Below are positions 1 through 7,930 of a stretch of 64,000 nucleotides of DNA, piece by piece. How positions within the stretch are numbered: position 1 is the stretch's first letter; every line of letters begins with the position of its first letter. Source of the DNA: CAYJAZ01 sp964368455 (lineage in GTDB: Bacteria; Desulfobacterota; Desulfovibrionia; Desulfovibrionales; Desulfovibrionaceae); NCBI GenBank assembly GCA_964368455.1, contig CAYJAZ010000008.1, positions 1-64,000 on the forward strand. Reading direction: 5' to 3'. Position numbers and translations under genes: made by a program. Under the pieces are notes generated by a model. It searched no databases. It saw only the letters and a program-made list of their open reading frames with translations, and was not told the origin of the DNA.

Positions 1-71
1 TTTACAAGCCCACCTGCTGCAAAAATATCCCAAAGAGCATCAATTTTGTTTTTTAATTCGCCTGTTATCAT
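1..71 (-). CDS. hsdM: Type I restriction-modification methyltransferase subunit HsdM, N-terminal fragment (cut by window edge)
   Basis: The ATG at 71 is preceded by AGGAAG. It opens a frame of 23 codons to the window edge beginning MITGELKNKIDALWDIF, which matches the usual start of type I HsdM proteins (xTGELKNKIDxLWDxFW). HsdM is the SAM-dependent adenine methyltransferase that works with HsdS and HsdR. The rest of the gene, and any hsdS/hsdR, lie to the left of the window. It is 84 nt downstream of the KAP NTPase gene on the same strand, so the two may be co-transcribed. The call rests on a short but characteristic N-terminus. Confidence 0.72.
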   Translation of the reverse strand, partial: MITGELKNKIDALWDIFAAGGLV

Positions 72-155
72 GTGACTTCCTAAATACTGTATTTATGGAA
101 TTATTATGCTAGGGTATAGAGTTTTTGTCAAATGGATTAGGTAGATATTTAGCTA

Positions 156-1766
156 TTAAGTGTTTGAGCTATCGCTTGCTGAAATAAGATTGCCAAAGTC
201 AAGCATTGAGTTGAGTTCGTTTTGGATTTGAGGAATGGCATCTTTATCTATTAATTGAGTTGAGCTATTGTCTGTATAGCTTAAAGGTACACCAAGTTGA
301 GGTATTTTAGAACAAATAATAAACGCAACTTTAATTCGTGAATAGGATAGGTTTTGCGGTATAAATGCAACATGGTTATGTAACATTGATTCTAGACTCA
401 TATAAATAATATCTTGTAACGGTAAACTATTATCAAATCTGTACTCGACTTGATTATTTTTGATTAGGTTCATTTTTGAAAATGTACTTGACTTACTATT
501 ACCAAAAGTATTTATATATAACTCTTTACTCACCCATACCTTGTCAGAACGAATAGCATCTTTACCAAACATTTCTTGACAAAGAAACTCGTCAAAACTT
601 GCTTTTCTATCTATGTACATTATGTTTTTTAATAATAACATAGCATATGCAAAACATGGTTTATAAGCCTTATATATTGTAATAAACTTATAAATTTTTT
701 TTTCAAAGTTTCTTAATGATGAAATATTTTGAATGGAAGATGAAATTATTTTTAAAAGTACAGCATGATGAAGTTGTATTCTAAACTTATTATAGTAGCT
801 TGTGACTTCTGGATTATCTTGAAACTCTTCTGGTATATCAGAAAAGTATTCTTTTATAAGTTTTACTGCATAAGTGATTATATCTGCTTCAGGCAATTCA
901 AAAAATAAATCAATAAATTTTTCTAAATATATTTGACTATATTCATTCTTCAATCCAAAAGTGTGCTCAACAACAGATAAAAGCTGATTTTTATCTATAG
1001 CAAGAACAAAAACAAGTCCATTTATGCTGAAAAAATGCTTTATGGATTCTAATAGCGAAATTACATAATCTGGCTTACAGCGGTCAAGTTCATCAATCAT
1101 TACAAGAATAGGTGAGTTTGTTTTTTCTTTTACTTGCTCAACAATAGAAGTTAATGCTTCATTAAACAACTTTTTATTTTGATTTTTTTCAGTGTATTTA
1201 TCTAGAATTTTTTCGGCCTCTTCACCACTTACATTTACAAGAGTGTCTAAGACATCAGAATCAAAGAATTTATTTAATCCACTTACTCCTAAACGTAAAA
1301 GAAGTCTTCCTCCAACACTTGGACTAAGTACACATGATAGTAAGTTTTGTGCAGCACTAGTCATTTCAACAGCATCAAGAAGCTTTGATTTAATTAAACT
1401 TTCTCTAATTGCAGAAACAACGGCAATACGAGGATCATCTTCTTCATTCTCCCATGCACTAAAATAAACACAAGGAGTTTTGTCTGTATCACCCTCTTTA
1501 TAAGCGTGTTTATTCTTCCATGCATTTAAAAAATATGTTTTACCCGTTCCCCAAGCAGATGAAAGAGCTATAACATAAGGGGCTTTTGTGTTTTTTACGA
1601 GATTATTAAGTCTATCAGTATATTGAGCACGATTAAAAATATCTCCATCTTTTTCCCAATCTGCATTGAGAATGTCTGACTGACAGCAATTTAGCCCAGA
1701 ATACGTTAAAAAGTTTGACTTTTCATCATCATGTTTTACGTTTTTAATTTTATCTTCAACTTGCAT
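156..1766 (-). CDS. KAP-family P-loop NTPase
   Basis: 536 aa. The Walker A motif SAWGTGKT is at residues about 70-77. The Walker B motif, in the KAP hallmark form MIDELDRCKP, is at about 223-232, and a sensor-like strand (LVFVLAIDK) at about 251-259. KAP NTPases are large ATPases common in defence and mobile-element settings. Many have membrane segments inserted in the ATPase domain; none is obvious here, so this is probably soluble. The C-terminal 230 residues match nothing I recognise. The start is supported by AAGGAT just upstream. It lies directly upstream of hsdM on the same strand, so an accessory role beside a type I restriction system or an independent anti-phage role is plausible. 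That role is inference. Confidence 0.85.
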   Translation of the reverse strand: MQVEDKIKNVKHDDEKSNFLTYSGLNCCQSDILNADWEKDGDIFNRAQYTDRLNNLVKNTKAPYVIALSSAWGTGKTYFLNAWKNKHAYKEGDTDKTPCVYFSAWENEEDDPRIAVVSAIRESLIKSKLLDAVEMTSAAQNLLSCVLSPSVGGRLLLRLGVSGLNKFFDSDVLDTLVNVSGEEAEKILDKYTEKNQNKKLFNEALTSIVEQVKEKTNSPILVMIDELDRCKPDYVISLLESIKHFFSINGLVFVLAIDKNQLLSVVEHTFGLKNEYSQIYLEKFIDLFFELPEADIITYAVKLIKEYFSDIPEEFQDNPEVTSYYNKFRIQLHHAVLLKIISSSIQNISSLRNFEKKIYKFITIYKAYKPCFAYAMLLLKNIMYIDRKASFDEFLCQEMFGKDAIRSDKVWVSKELYINTFGNSKSSTFSKMNLIKNNQVEYRFDNSLPLQDIIYMSLESMLHNHVAFIPQNLSYSRIKVAFIICSKIPQLGVPLSYTDNSSTQLIDKDAIPQIQNELNSMLDFGNLISASDSSNT

Positions 1767-1907
1767 AGATAAATCCTTGTAAATAACACTTATGAGTGCT
1801 TTTATTATAATGGCTTCTTAATATGAAAGCAAGTACAAGTTTTATTTACTTTACTATAAGTGTTTATTTATGAAATATTTCAAGTTAAGTGTATAATAAA
1901 ATTATCG

Positions 1908-3395
1908 CTAACGAGTTAATTCAACTGAATTTTGACGAGCATAAACTTTACCCAATTTGATGTCTTTATATTTTTGAGCTATATCTTCAAGTCCTTGCGT
2001 GCAAGTGATTTGATTTCCATTATCAATTACTTTTCCACCAGATTGAAGTTCAAAGATAATTGCACCTGAAGATGTGATTTTGTATGAAAAATCTCTATCA
2101 ATAGTTTTTTTGAATTGTTCAACAGCAATAAGTGTTCTTTTTGTTATGCGGCTATAAGAAGATGAATATATTTTTTCTTTAAAAGTAAGTAGTTCTTTTT
2201 CGTCTATAAGGCATTTTTTATATTCTTTTTTAGCACTTAAATCTATTGTTTTTGAAAGATTCTTATCGCTTGTAATACGCAGAACAAGCAAAGCCTCTTC
2301 ATTGCCATTTTGTGCTTTTTCTTGCAGAAATTGCAACCAATTTTCTGATTTTAGCTTATAGTTTTGTCTAAGTTCATTTATTTCCAATTTCTGTTGAATA
2401 TGTGCTTCTTTGAGCAATTCTTTTTCTCTTTGTTTTGTAATGGCAAGACCAGTAATTTTTATCTTTTTTTTACGCCATTTTTCTTTAATTTCTTTTATTT
2501 CATCACTTTTATTTGATTGAATAAATTCTTTCCAAAGTTCAAGTGAAAAATCAATTTCTAACGGCTTTTTATTATACCATTCTTTAGCCTTGTAAATGAA
2601 TTTCATTCTTTCATATTTGCCAAATTTATCAAACATTTTCTTATACGATATCTCTTTATCGAATTTACTTGCTTTAATGCTTTGTCTGCCCTTTTTATTC
2701 TTGATGGACAAACCATTCGCTCTTTGAAGTATTTCAAGTCCAAAATCTGCAAAAGCAAAGTGTACATCTTGCCAATATTCTGCTTTTTCTATAGCTTGCA
2801 TGATTTTCTCATGTCTATCAAGAACATAGCGTTCAAAGCTTTCTTCGCCTGTTCTCGCCTCTTTACTTGCTGAGTTGTTAGACAGCTTATAACTGTTATC
2901 TCTTGTAATGCCATTATCAATTGAGAGATTATATTCATGTTCAAGTTCACGGCAAAGACTATCACGGATTTTATAGTCTCTAAATGGTTCAAAACGTGTA
3001 TGTTTTTCAGGGTGAATCATATTATAAGCAATGTGCAAATGTAGATTATCCGTATTTTTATGTATACCGCAATGTCTTTGATGTTCTGCAAATCCAAGTG
3101 CTTTGGCAAAGCGTTCTTCAATGACAATAAAATCATTATTTGTGAGCTTGCCTTCATCTTCAATACGAAAGCTCACAATCAAGTGATACGTCTTTTCTTT
3201 GTCTGAGCGATAGTTCAATGATTGCACGTCTTCTACTTCTTTAATGGCAAATATATAGTCATTGTCACTGCCTTCACACCCTACACACCAATTCAAGATA
3301 CACTTTTCACCTTTATGACTAGCATCAGCTATATACTTTGCTAATCTGCTATAATTATCATTCTCAGGTTTACAGAAAATATGCTTACTTATCAT
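1908..3395 (-). CDS. Conjugative relaxase, MobA/VirD2 (MOBP) type
   Basis: 495 aa. The relaxase domain spans about residues 40-170 and holds the metal-binding histidine cluster H112, H119, H121 (in HKNTDNLHLHIAYN). A Lys/Glu-rich helical region covers about 285-420. The C-terminal 60 residues (SSGAIIFELQSGGKVIDNG onward) resemble the LPD7-type domain often appended to TraI/MobA relaxases. Relaxases nick oriT and carry the transferred strand covalently on a tyrosine. The gene overlaps the MobC-like gene by 4 nt (ATGA), the usual translational coupling, and a candidate oriT lies upstream of that pair. No type IV secretion or coupling-protein genes are seen in the window, so the element is probably mobilizable by a helper; the unseen left part could change that. 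Confidence 0.85.
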   Translation of the reverse strand: MISKHIFCKPENDNYSRLAKYIADASHKGEKCILNWCVGCEGSDNDYIFAIKEVEDVQSLNYRSDKEKTYHLIVSFRIEDEGKLTNNDFIVIEERFAKALGFAEHQRHCGIHKNTDNLHLHIAYNMIHPEKHTRFEPFRDYKIRDSLCRELEHEYNLSIDNGITRDNSYKLSNNSASKEARTGEESFERYVLDRHEKIMQAIEKAEYWQDVHFAFADFGLEILQRANGLSIKNKKGRQSIKASKFDKEISYKKMFDKFGKYERMKFIYKAKEWYNKKPLEIDFSLELWKEFIQSNKSDEIKEIKEKWRKKKIKITGLAITKQREKELLKEAHIQQKLEINELRQNYKLKSENWLQFLQEKAQNGNEEALLVLRITSDKNLSKTIDLSAKKEYKKCLIDEKELLTFKEKIYSSSYSRITKRTLIAVEQFKKTIDRDFSYKITSSGAIIFELQSGGKVIDNGNQITCTQGLEDIAQKYKDIKLGKVYARQNSVELTR

Positions 3396-3733
3396 AGTCT
3401 ATCAATCTTCCTTTTTAGAGCGTCTTTTGTGCGATCGATATCTCTCAACAAGCCATTTATAGTAACACGATTATCTTGTGTGATAGCTAGTTTGAGAAGT
3501 CCGCCAAGCCTGCCTAAATCAGCATTGATTTTTCTTAGTTCTTGCCTTGCGTGAACATCTTCTCTGCTTTCCACCTTTGAACCAAGACACACTCGTCTGG
3601 CAAATGTTGAAATTGAAATTCCTGCACGAGTGCTAAAGGTAATTATTTTATCAAATTCTTCCTTTGTTAGGTAGACTTGCATTTTTATATTTCTTTTATT
3701 TTTTTCTTTCATATTAATCTTTACGTTGAACAC
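3392..3733 (-). CDS. mobC: MobC-like relaxosome accessory protein
   Basis: Up to 113 aa. After a basic N-terminus there is a ribbon-helix-helix-like segment (MQVYLTKEEFDKI), then the MobC signature around RRVCLGS and a helical tail containing LGRLGGLLKLA. MobC proteins bind oriT and help the relaxase nick. The frame can open with GTG at 3733, or with ATG codons 7 residues (MKEKNK) or 17 residues (MQVYL) downstream. None has a strong ribosome-binding site, so the exact start is uncertain; the MKEKNK ATG seems likeliest. It is coupled to the relaxase by a 4-nt overlap. A short dyad (CACAA-TT-TTGTG, 3731-3742) overlaps the GTG start and may be an operator. Confidence 0.78.
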   Translation of the reverse strand: MFNVKINMKEKNKRNIKMQVYLTKEEFDKIITFSTRAGISISTFARRVCLGSKVESREDVHARQELRKINADLGRLGGLLKLAITQDNRVTINGLLRDIDRTKDALKRKIDRL

Positions 3734-3758
3734 AATTTTGTGTGAATAAGTTTTCTAA

Positions 3759-3800
3759 TAATATGCGTTGTTTTTCATGACGTCATATTACCTGTCCTGC
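3759..3800 (+). other. oriT: Candidate origin of transfer (oriT) with nic site
   Basis: An imperfect inverted repeat (TAATATGCGT, 3759-3768; ACGTCATATTA, 3780-3790; one bulged base) is followed directly by CCTGTCCTG|C (3791-3800). This resembles the RP4-type nic region (ACCTATCCTG|CC, cleavage after the last G), and the inverted repeat just before nic is the standard MOBP layout. It is upstream of the MobC and relaxase genes, as expected. The nic position after 3799 is inferred by analogy. Confidence 0.6.
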
Positions 3801-4035
3801 CTTTTAAGTTTTTGCTAATATTTTATAATAAATGCTTACAAAAGTTACTTTTTGATATTCTTTGAGGAAGGAAGAAATTTATTGATATTATTTGAGAATT
3901 ACAAACTTTTATTAGAAAATTTCTTTTATTTGCATTTATTTTCTTTTGTTTCATAAAATTTCAGAATAATATATTTTATTCTTTTTTTATAACATAAAAT
4001 ACATATAAATATCTTTATAATTTCTCTTATTAAGT
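3801..4035. other. Non-coding AT-rich stretch between oriT and the winged-helix gene
   Basis: Very AT-rich, no open frame of note and no recognisable RNA. It contains a run of A/T tracts suited to a melting region beside an origin of transfer and perhaps the mobC promoter. I see no further conserved element. Confidence 0.5.
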
Positions 4036-5154
4036 TTAGAGTGAAGCTTCTTTCATTGTATTAAAATGCAATTTAAGCCAGTAAGAATCAGGAAAAGTAA
4101 AGTGTGTATTAGCATTTTTTCTTTGTGTGTTGATAATTTCCTTCTTCTGCTCTTCTGAAAGACTTAGAAGCCACGTGTTAAATGCATTACTTGCATTTTC
4201 CTTTTGTAACTTTGCTAGTCTTTCACTTTCAAGCTTAATGTCCATTTCTGCTTGTTCCTCACCTGACACATAATTATGGGGGCGAGGATAATATCCTTGT
4301 CTTGCTAATATTTGGAATACCCAATTCATTGGACTTTTTACTTGTTCAGCATGTTTGTCCTTCATTTGTGCGTGAGACAAATCCCATTCAGCATGCGTTA
4401 AACCTTGTATTACATTATCAAGTTTAAGTGATTGTTGTTCCAATCTTGAAACAATTTGTTCTATTTGTATTTTTCCAAAACCGCTTTTTTGTAAATGTGG
4501 CCAAAAAAAGGAAATATCTTCATCAGATAAACTGAGCAGCTTTTGTTTATAAGTGATTGTTGAAATATCAACTTTATGGGTGACTATGCCAGAATTGCAT
4601 TCTCTAAACTCCATTTTACGCACATGTCCATTAGACAGATAAGATATATTTCTATCTAATCTATCTTTAATAGAGTGTTCAGCTAACGTGCTATTATTCG
4701 TGTCAGTCTTCGTATTAGAGAGCTTTTGAAAGTGCGTGTAAAGATACGTGTCAATTTGAGGAATATGTTCACATACTAAGTAAGTAAATGTATACAAATT
4801 TCCACGACGGTTTACTAAGCGAGAAAGCTTTGAAGTGACAAGCTTATTACGCTTTAATCTTTCGATTACTCCTCGCACTGCACCTTGTGAAAGTTCTGTT
4901 TCAAAGTGAAGTAAAAGAATCTCAGAAATGTGTTTGAAGCTTAATGGTAAGCGGTTTTCTTTAATAATTGAAAGAATATTTATATGGTTAATACTCAATC
5001 CTTTTGGGCAAGTAAAGTCCGTGTGGAGGTACCTTTCAAACTTCGTACATTCATAACTACATGCTACCTTACATGGTAAATTACATTCAAGAGTGCTTAT
5101 ATCCGTGTTAATATTCGTGTCTAGATACGCTTGAGAAGTATTTGTATCAAGCAT
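4036..5154 (-). CDS. Winged-helix DNA-binding protein of the element; possible replication initiator
   Basis: 372 aa, family not recognised. Residues about 50-125 read as a winged-helix domain (ILSIIKENRLPLSFKHISEI, then a recognition-helix-like stretch and a wing around NRRGNLYTF). The C-terminal half has MNWVFQILARQGYYPRP and a charged helix (ERLAKLQKENASNAFNTWLL) as seen in some Rep-like proteins. The start is set by AAGGAAT ahead of ATG at 5154, which overlaps the end of the AlpA-like gene by 8 nt. Three clusters of 12-nt repeats lie inside its own coding sequence, recalling lambda O, whose origin iterons sit inside the O gene. A replication-initiator role is inference; a transcription regulator is the alternative. 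Confidence 0.55.
   Translation of the reverse strand: MLDTNTSQAYLDTNINTDISTLECNLPCKVACSYECTKFERYLHTDFTCPKGLSINHINILSIIKENRLPLSFKHISEILLLHFETELSQGAVRGVIERLKRNKLVTSKLSRLVNRRGNLYTFTYLVCEHIPQIDTYLYTHFQKLSNTKTDTNNSTLAEHSIKDRLDRNISYLSNGHVRKMEFRECNSGIVTHKVDISTITYKQKLLSLSDEDISFFWPHLQKSGFGKIQIEQIVSRLEQQSLKLDNVIQGLTHAEWDLSHAQMKDKHAEQVKSPMNWVFQILARQGYYPRPHNYVSGEEQAEMDIKLESERLAKLQKENASNAFNTWLLSLSEEQKKEIINTQRKNANTHFTFPDSYWLKLHFNTMKEASL
4687..5131 (-). repeat. Three clusters of 12-nt CACG-phased repeats inside the winged-helix gene
   Basis: On the reverse strand CACG recurs at exact 12-nt spacing in three places. In 5092-5131 the units are CGTATCTAGA, CACGAATATTAA, CACGGATATAAG and CACT. In 4687-4714 they are ACGAAGACTGA, CACGAATAATAG and CACG. 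In 4735-4750 they are CACGTATCTTTA and CACG. The rough consensus is CACGNATNTTNA. In protein terms they give a four-residue Thr-containing periodicity (DTNI/NTDI; DTYL/YT; DTNN/ST). Iteron-like binding sites for the encoded protein are a natural reading but are inferred. Confidence 0.55.
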
Positions 5155-5377
5155 TTTGCTTTATTCCTTTATACTGATTTGTAGCACGAATACTATCTAT
5201 TGTATGTACGCTATTTTGTATGAAAAATTCTTCAAGATCATTGATGTCGTACATTACTTTGCGTCCTACTTTGGAATATTTAGGCCCTTTTTTATAACAT
5301 CTCCATACTTCTAATGTGTTTGGTTGTACACCTAAAAATTCTGAGGCTTCAATGGTATTAAGTTTTTGTTGTGGCAT
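5147..5377 (-). CDS. AlpA/excisionase-type helix-turn-helix protein
   Basis: 76 aa. The MerR-like DNA-binding fold of AlpA/Xis proteins is clear: EASEFLGVQPNTLEVWR is the helix-turn-helix and GRKVMYDINDLEEFF the closing wing and helix. ATG at 5377 is chosen because AAGGAG lies 5 nt upstream; longer frames to 5620 lack a ribosome-binding site and would run through an inverted repeat. Proteins of this family act as excision directionality factors or activators of integrase genes. Here it is coupled to the downstream winged-helix gene by an 8-nt overlap, so the two probably form the element's control module. Confidence 0.8.
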   Translation of the reverse strand: MPQQKLNTIEASEFLGVQPNTLEVWRCYKKGPKYSKVGRKVMYDINDLEEFFIQNSVHTIDSIRATNQYKGIKQNA

Positions 5378-5481
5378 AAGAGCTCCTTTATAAAATGTTG
5401 TCCTTTTAAATAAAATATAAAAAAGGTTCATCAATAAAGGTATAGGAGAGTAAAAGCTTAGTCTATACTTTACAAAAAAAT

Positions 5482-5530
5482 AACCTAAAAAACCTAGAAA
5501 AAAGTATATCTTTTCAAAGTTTTTTAGGTT
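5482..5530 (-). terminator. Rho-independent-type terminator after the membrane coiled-coil gene
   Basis: A perfect 12-bp inverted repeat, AACCTAAAAAAC (5482-5493) and GTTTTTTAGGTT (5519-5530), is followed on the reverse strand by ATTTTTTT. It lies 22 nt past the stop of the gene at 5553-6542 and separates it from the AlpA operon. The stem is AT-rich, so an operator role is an alternative. Confidence 0.5.
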
Positions 5531-5552
5531 TAAAGTATGTAATTTCAAATAT

Positions 5553-6542
5553 TTATTTGCCTTGCTTTGGTGAACCACCAGTATTGCAAAAACCTTCAGG
5601 TAAACAAGGTTTAAATGCATCGTAAAACTTAACTTTTACTTTTTCTATATTTAGTTCTTTCGCCTTTGCAGTAACTTTCTTTTCAATCATTGCGTTAGTG
5701 TACTCTTTTGAATTACGCTCTAAAGTTAGTTCAACAGCAGATTTAACAGCTAAAGGAATAAGTTTTTCATAACAAGATTCGTCATTCTTCATTTTTTGTA
5801 ATTCTTTAGAATCTTTTAATAACATTTTATTGCTTTCTTCAAGCGCAGAAATACTGTTTTCATATTCTGAGATTCTTGCTTCAAACTCAAGTATTCTCTT
5901 TTGAAATTCTGTACTTTCTCTGCTTGTTTTTTCATGGAGCAGAGATAAGGATTTATACTTTTCACTAAGTGCTTCATTTTCAAGTTGAAGTTTTTTAAGA
6001 GCATTATTTGATTTATTAGCCCAAAAACTTTCTTCCCTTGAAACAATAGATTCTACTTGTTCCAAGTCACACCAAAATGTATCTTTACCAAATATTTTTT
6101 TTTGATTTGATTTATAATTAAATATGTTTGGAATTGGCTTATATAATGTGCATCTCAGATTTTCTTGTACACAATCTTGAAAAATGTCTTTTGTAGAATA
6201 AAAGTCAAGTTGATAGAGATCGGCTGCATAAATTTTATCTTCATCAAGGCTTTTATTGAGCATCTCAAAAGCTTTATAAATTCTAATAGCTTTCTTTAAT
6301 ATAGTTTTTTTCTTTCTCACAAAGATATAAGGTAGAAAATAAAGACCATATGAAGCATATAGAATAAAAAGCCCAACTACGCAAAAAAAGAAAGTGTTTA
6401 AGTATATGTTTTCAAAATGTACTTTTATTATGCTAGCAACAATCCAACACGAAATTAATACATAAATATAAGAAAATAAAAAAGAAATAACAAATCCTAT
6501 AGAGGATAAAAATGAATCTGATTTACTGAAACGTGTTCTCAT
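5553..6542 (-). CDS. Membrane-anchored coiled-coil protein, unknown function
   Basis: 329 aa, not recognised. Two hydrophobic segments lie near the N-terminus (about residues 13-38 and 48-72), followed by a basic stretch (VRKKKTILKK) that should stay in the cytoplasm. A long coiled coil covers about residues 155-250 (LENEALSEKYKSL... EFEARISEYENSISALEE). The tail ends in a short Gly/Lys-rich piece with two cysteines (KPCLPEGFCNTGGSPKQGK). It sits between the AlpA and Fic genes of the mobile element, and its A+T-rich codon use is like that of its neighbours. Its own promoter and terminator seem likely. No catalytic motif is seen. Confidence 0.6.
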   Translation of the reverse strand: MRTRFSKSDSFLSSIGFVISFLFSYIYVLISCWIVASIIKVHFENIYLNTFFFCVVGLFILYASYGLYFLPYIFVRKKKTILKKAIRIYKAFEMLNKSLDEDKIYAADLYQLDFYSTKDIFQDCVQENLRCTLYKPIPNIFNYKSNQKKIFGKDTFWCDLEQVESIVSREESFWANKSNNALKKLQLENEALSEKYKSLSLLHEKTSRESTEFQKRILEFEARISEYENSISALEESNKMLLKDSKELQKMKNDESCYEKLIPLAVKSAVELTLERNSKEYTNAMIEKKVTAKAKELNIEKVKVKFYDAFKPCLPEGFCNTGGSPKQGK

Positions 6543-6616
6543 AGCATGACCCTTTTATTGCTATTAAGCTTTCTATAAGCATTATAAAAAACACTTGTTG
6601 TTTTATATTTAGATGT

Positions 6617-7735
6617 TTATAGCATAAGTTCATAAGAAGTGCTTCTTCCACCTTCGTTAGATTTTTTGAGAAGTTCAAAATCAAGTAGTAATTTCAAATC
6701 TCTAAGAGCAGTATCTTGTGAGCATTTAGCAAGTTTTGCGTATTTACTACTTGTAAGCTTGCCTTCAAAGCTATCTAGCAGTTTGTTTAAGGCAAGCTGT
6801 TGACGAGAGTTGAGTTCAAAATTATTTGCTCTTTGCCAAAAAGATGCTTTATTGAGTATTTTTTCTAAAAGCACATTTGCTGAATCAATTGCTTGCTCTA
6901 AACATTCTAAAAACCAGACAATCCAAGAGCTTATGTCCAGTGTGCCTTTTTGTGTTTGCTCAAGAATTTCATAATAAGCATTTCTATTTTTTTCTATTGC
7001 TGAAGACATGCTATAAAAACGCTCTGAACTTTTATCAGACCTTGCAAGAAGCATATCAGTAAGAGCACGTGTGATACGGCCATTCCCATCTTCAAATGGG
7101 TGCAAGGTAACAAACCATAGATGAGCTATTGAAGCTTTTATGACTAAATCATCATTGTTTTTACTATTGAACCATTCAAGAAAAAGAGCACTTTCCTTGT
7201 TTAAATCTTCTGCTTTAGGTGCTTGGTAGTGGATTTTTTCTCTACCTAATCCGCCTGATATAACTTGCATTCTTCCATCTTTATCGTCACGAAATTTTCC
7301 AATAAGTTTGATATTTGTAAAAAGATGTGGTCTATCGTGCATTTCAGCAAAAAGACTTTTATGCCAAGCAAAAAGACGTTCTAAAGTCAAATCTTCTTGA
7401 TAGTTAGAGGTTGCATCAAGTACAAGCTGAACAAAACCATCAACATTTCTTGAACTTGGCACAAGTCCTGCTACGTTCATGCCAAGATGACGAGCGATTG
7501 AAGAGCGAACTTCATTGTCTGCTAAAAGTTCACCTTCTATTTTAGCTGATTTAGCAATATCGGAAGTTAATACTTCAAGACTTGCTTCTTTTTGTAACTC
7601 AAAGCCAAGTCCTTGCATACGCCCATAGAGTAAACCTTGTTTGTGTCGTACACGAGAAAGAAGAGGGGTGATGAGATTATTATCCCAATTCCAATTTGCC
7701 CAATCTTTATCTTCGTATATATATTTTACACTCAT
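6617..7735 (-). CDS. Class II Fic-domain protein (DUF4172-Fic-wHTH), likely AMP transferase
   Basis: 372 aa with three parts. The N-terminal DUF4172-like helical domain contains the autoinhibitory motif SAKIEG (residues 63-68, matching [S/T]xxxE[G/N]). The Fic core has HPFEDGNGR at 212-220, the full catalytic motif with His212. A C-terminal winged helix-turn-helix covers about 305-372. Fic enzymes usually move AMP from ATP to a Ser/Thr/Tyr hydroxyl; with the inhibitory helix placed N-terminally this is class II, normally held off by Glu67. All key residues are present, so it should be active. The gene is single, and CCGCAT repeats upstream may be bound by its own C-terminal domain. Confidence 0.85.
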   Translation of the reverse strand: MSVKYIYEDKDWANWNWDNNLITPLLSRVRHKQGLLYGRMQGLGFELQKEASLEVLTSDIAKSAKIEGELLADNEVRSSIARHLGMNVAGLVPSSRNVDGFVQLVLDATSNYQEDLTLERLFAWHKSLFAEMHDRPHLFTNIKLIGKFRDDKDGRMQVISGGLGREKIHYQAPKAEDLNKESALFLEWFNSKNNDDLVIKASIAHLWFVTLHPFEDGNGRITRALTDMLLARSDKSSERFYSMSSAIEKNRNAYYEILEQTQKGTLDISSWIVWFLECLEQAIDSANVLLEKILNKASFWQRANNFELNSRQQLALNKLLDSFEGKLTSSKYAKLAKCSQDTALRDLKLLLDFELLKKSNEGGRSTSYELML

Positions 7736-7741
7736 AATTTA

Positions 7742-7832
7742 CCGCATTAGTATAATTAAATATTCATTTGCGGAGATTAATAAAGATATTCACCGCATGT
7801 TTTGCGTAGAATAATATATTTAATCTCCGCAT
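7742..7832. promoter_or_regulatory. Inverted repeat and CCGCAT repeats upstream of fic
   Basis: A perfect 11-bp inverted repeat (GCGGAGATTAA, 7770-7780; TTAATCTCCGC, 7820-7830) lies between fic and the NERD gene. CCGCAT occurs three times (7742, 7793, 7827) in an otherwise G+C-poor gap, with one TGCGG in reverse. This looks like an operator region; the binder is unknown, and the wHTH domain of the Fic protein is a guess. Confidence 0.5.
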
Positions 7833-7930
7833 GTCAAGGAGAAATTCCATATGTTTTGACACTATAAGCATGTTATGCTATGTCATTATATATTTGAATA
7901 AACAATACTTATATATAATAGAGCTATGAT

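Noticed and set aside
5378..5620. N-terminal extension of the AlpA-like gene to 5620
   Set aside because: It runs through a perfect inverted repeat, has no ribosome-binding site and reads as a hydrophobic A/T-rich translation; the ATG at 5377 has AAGGAG.
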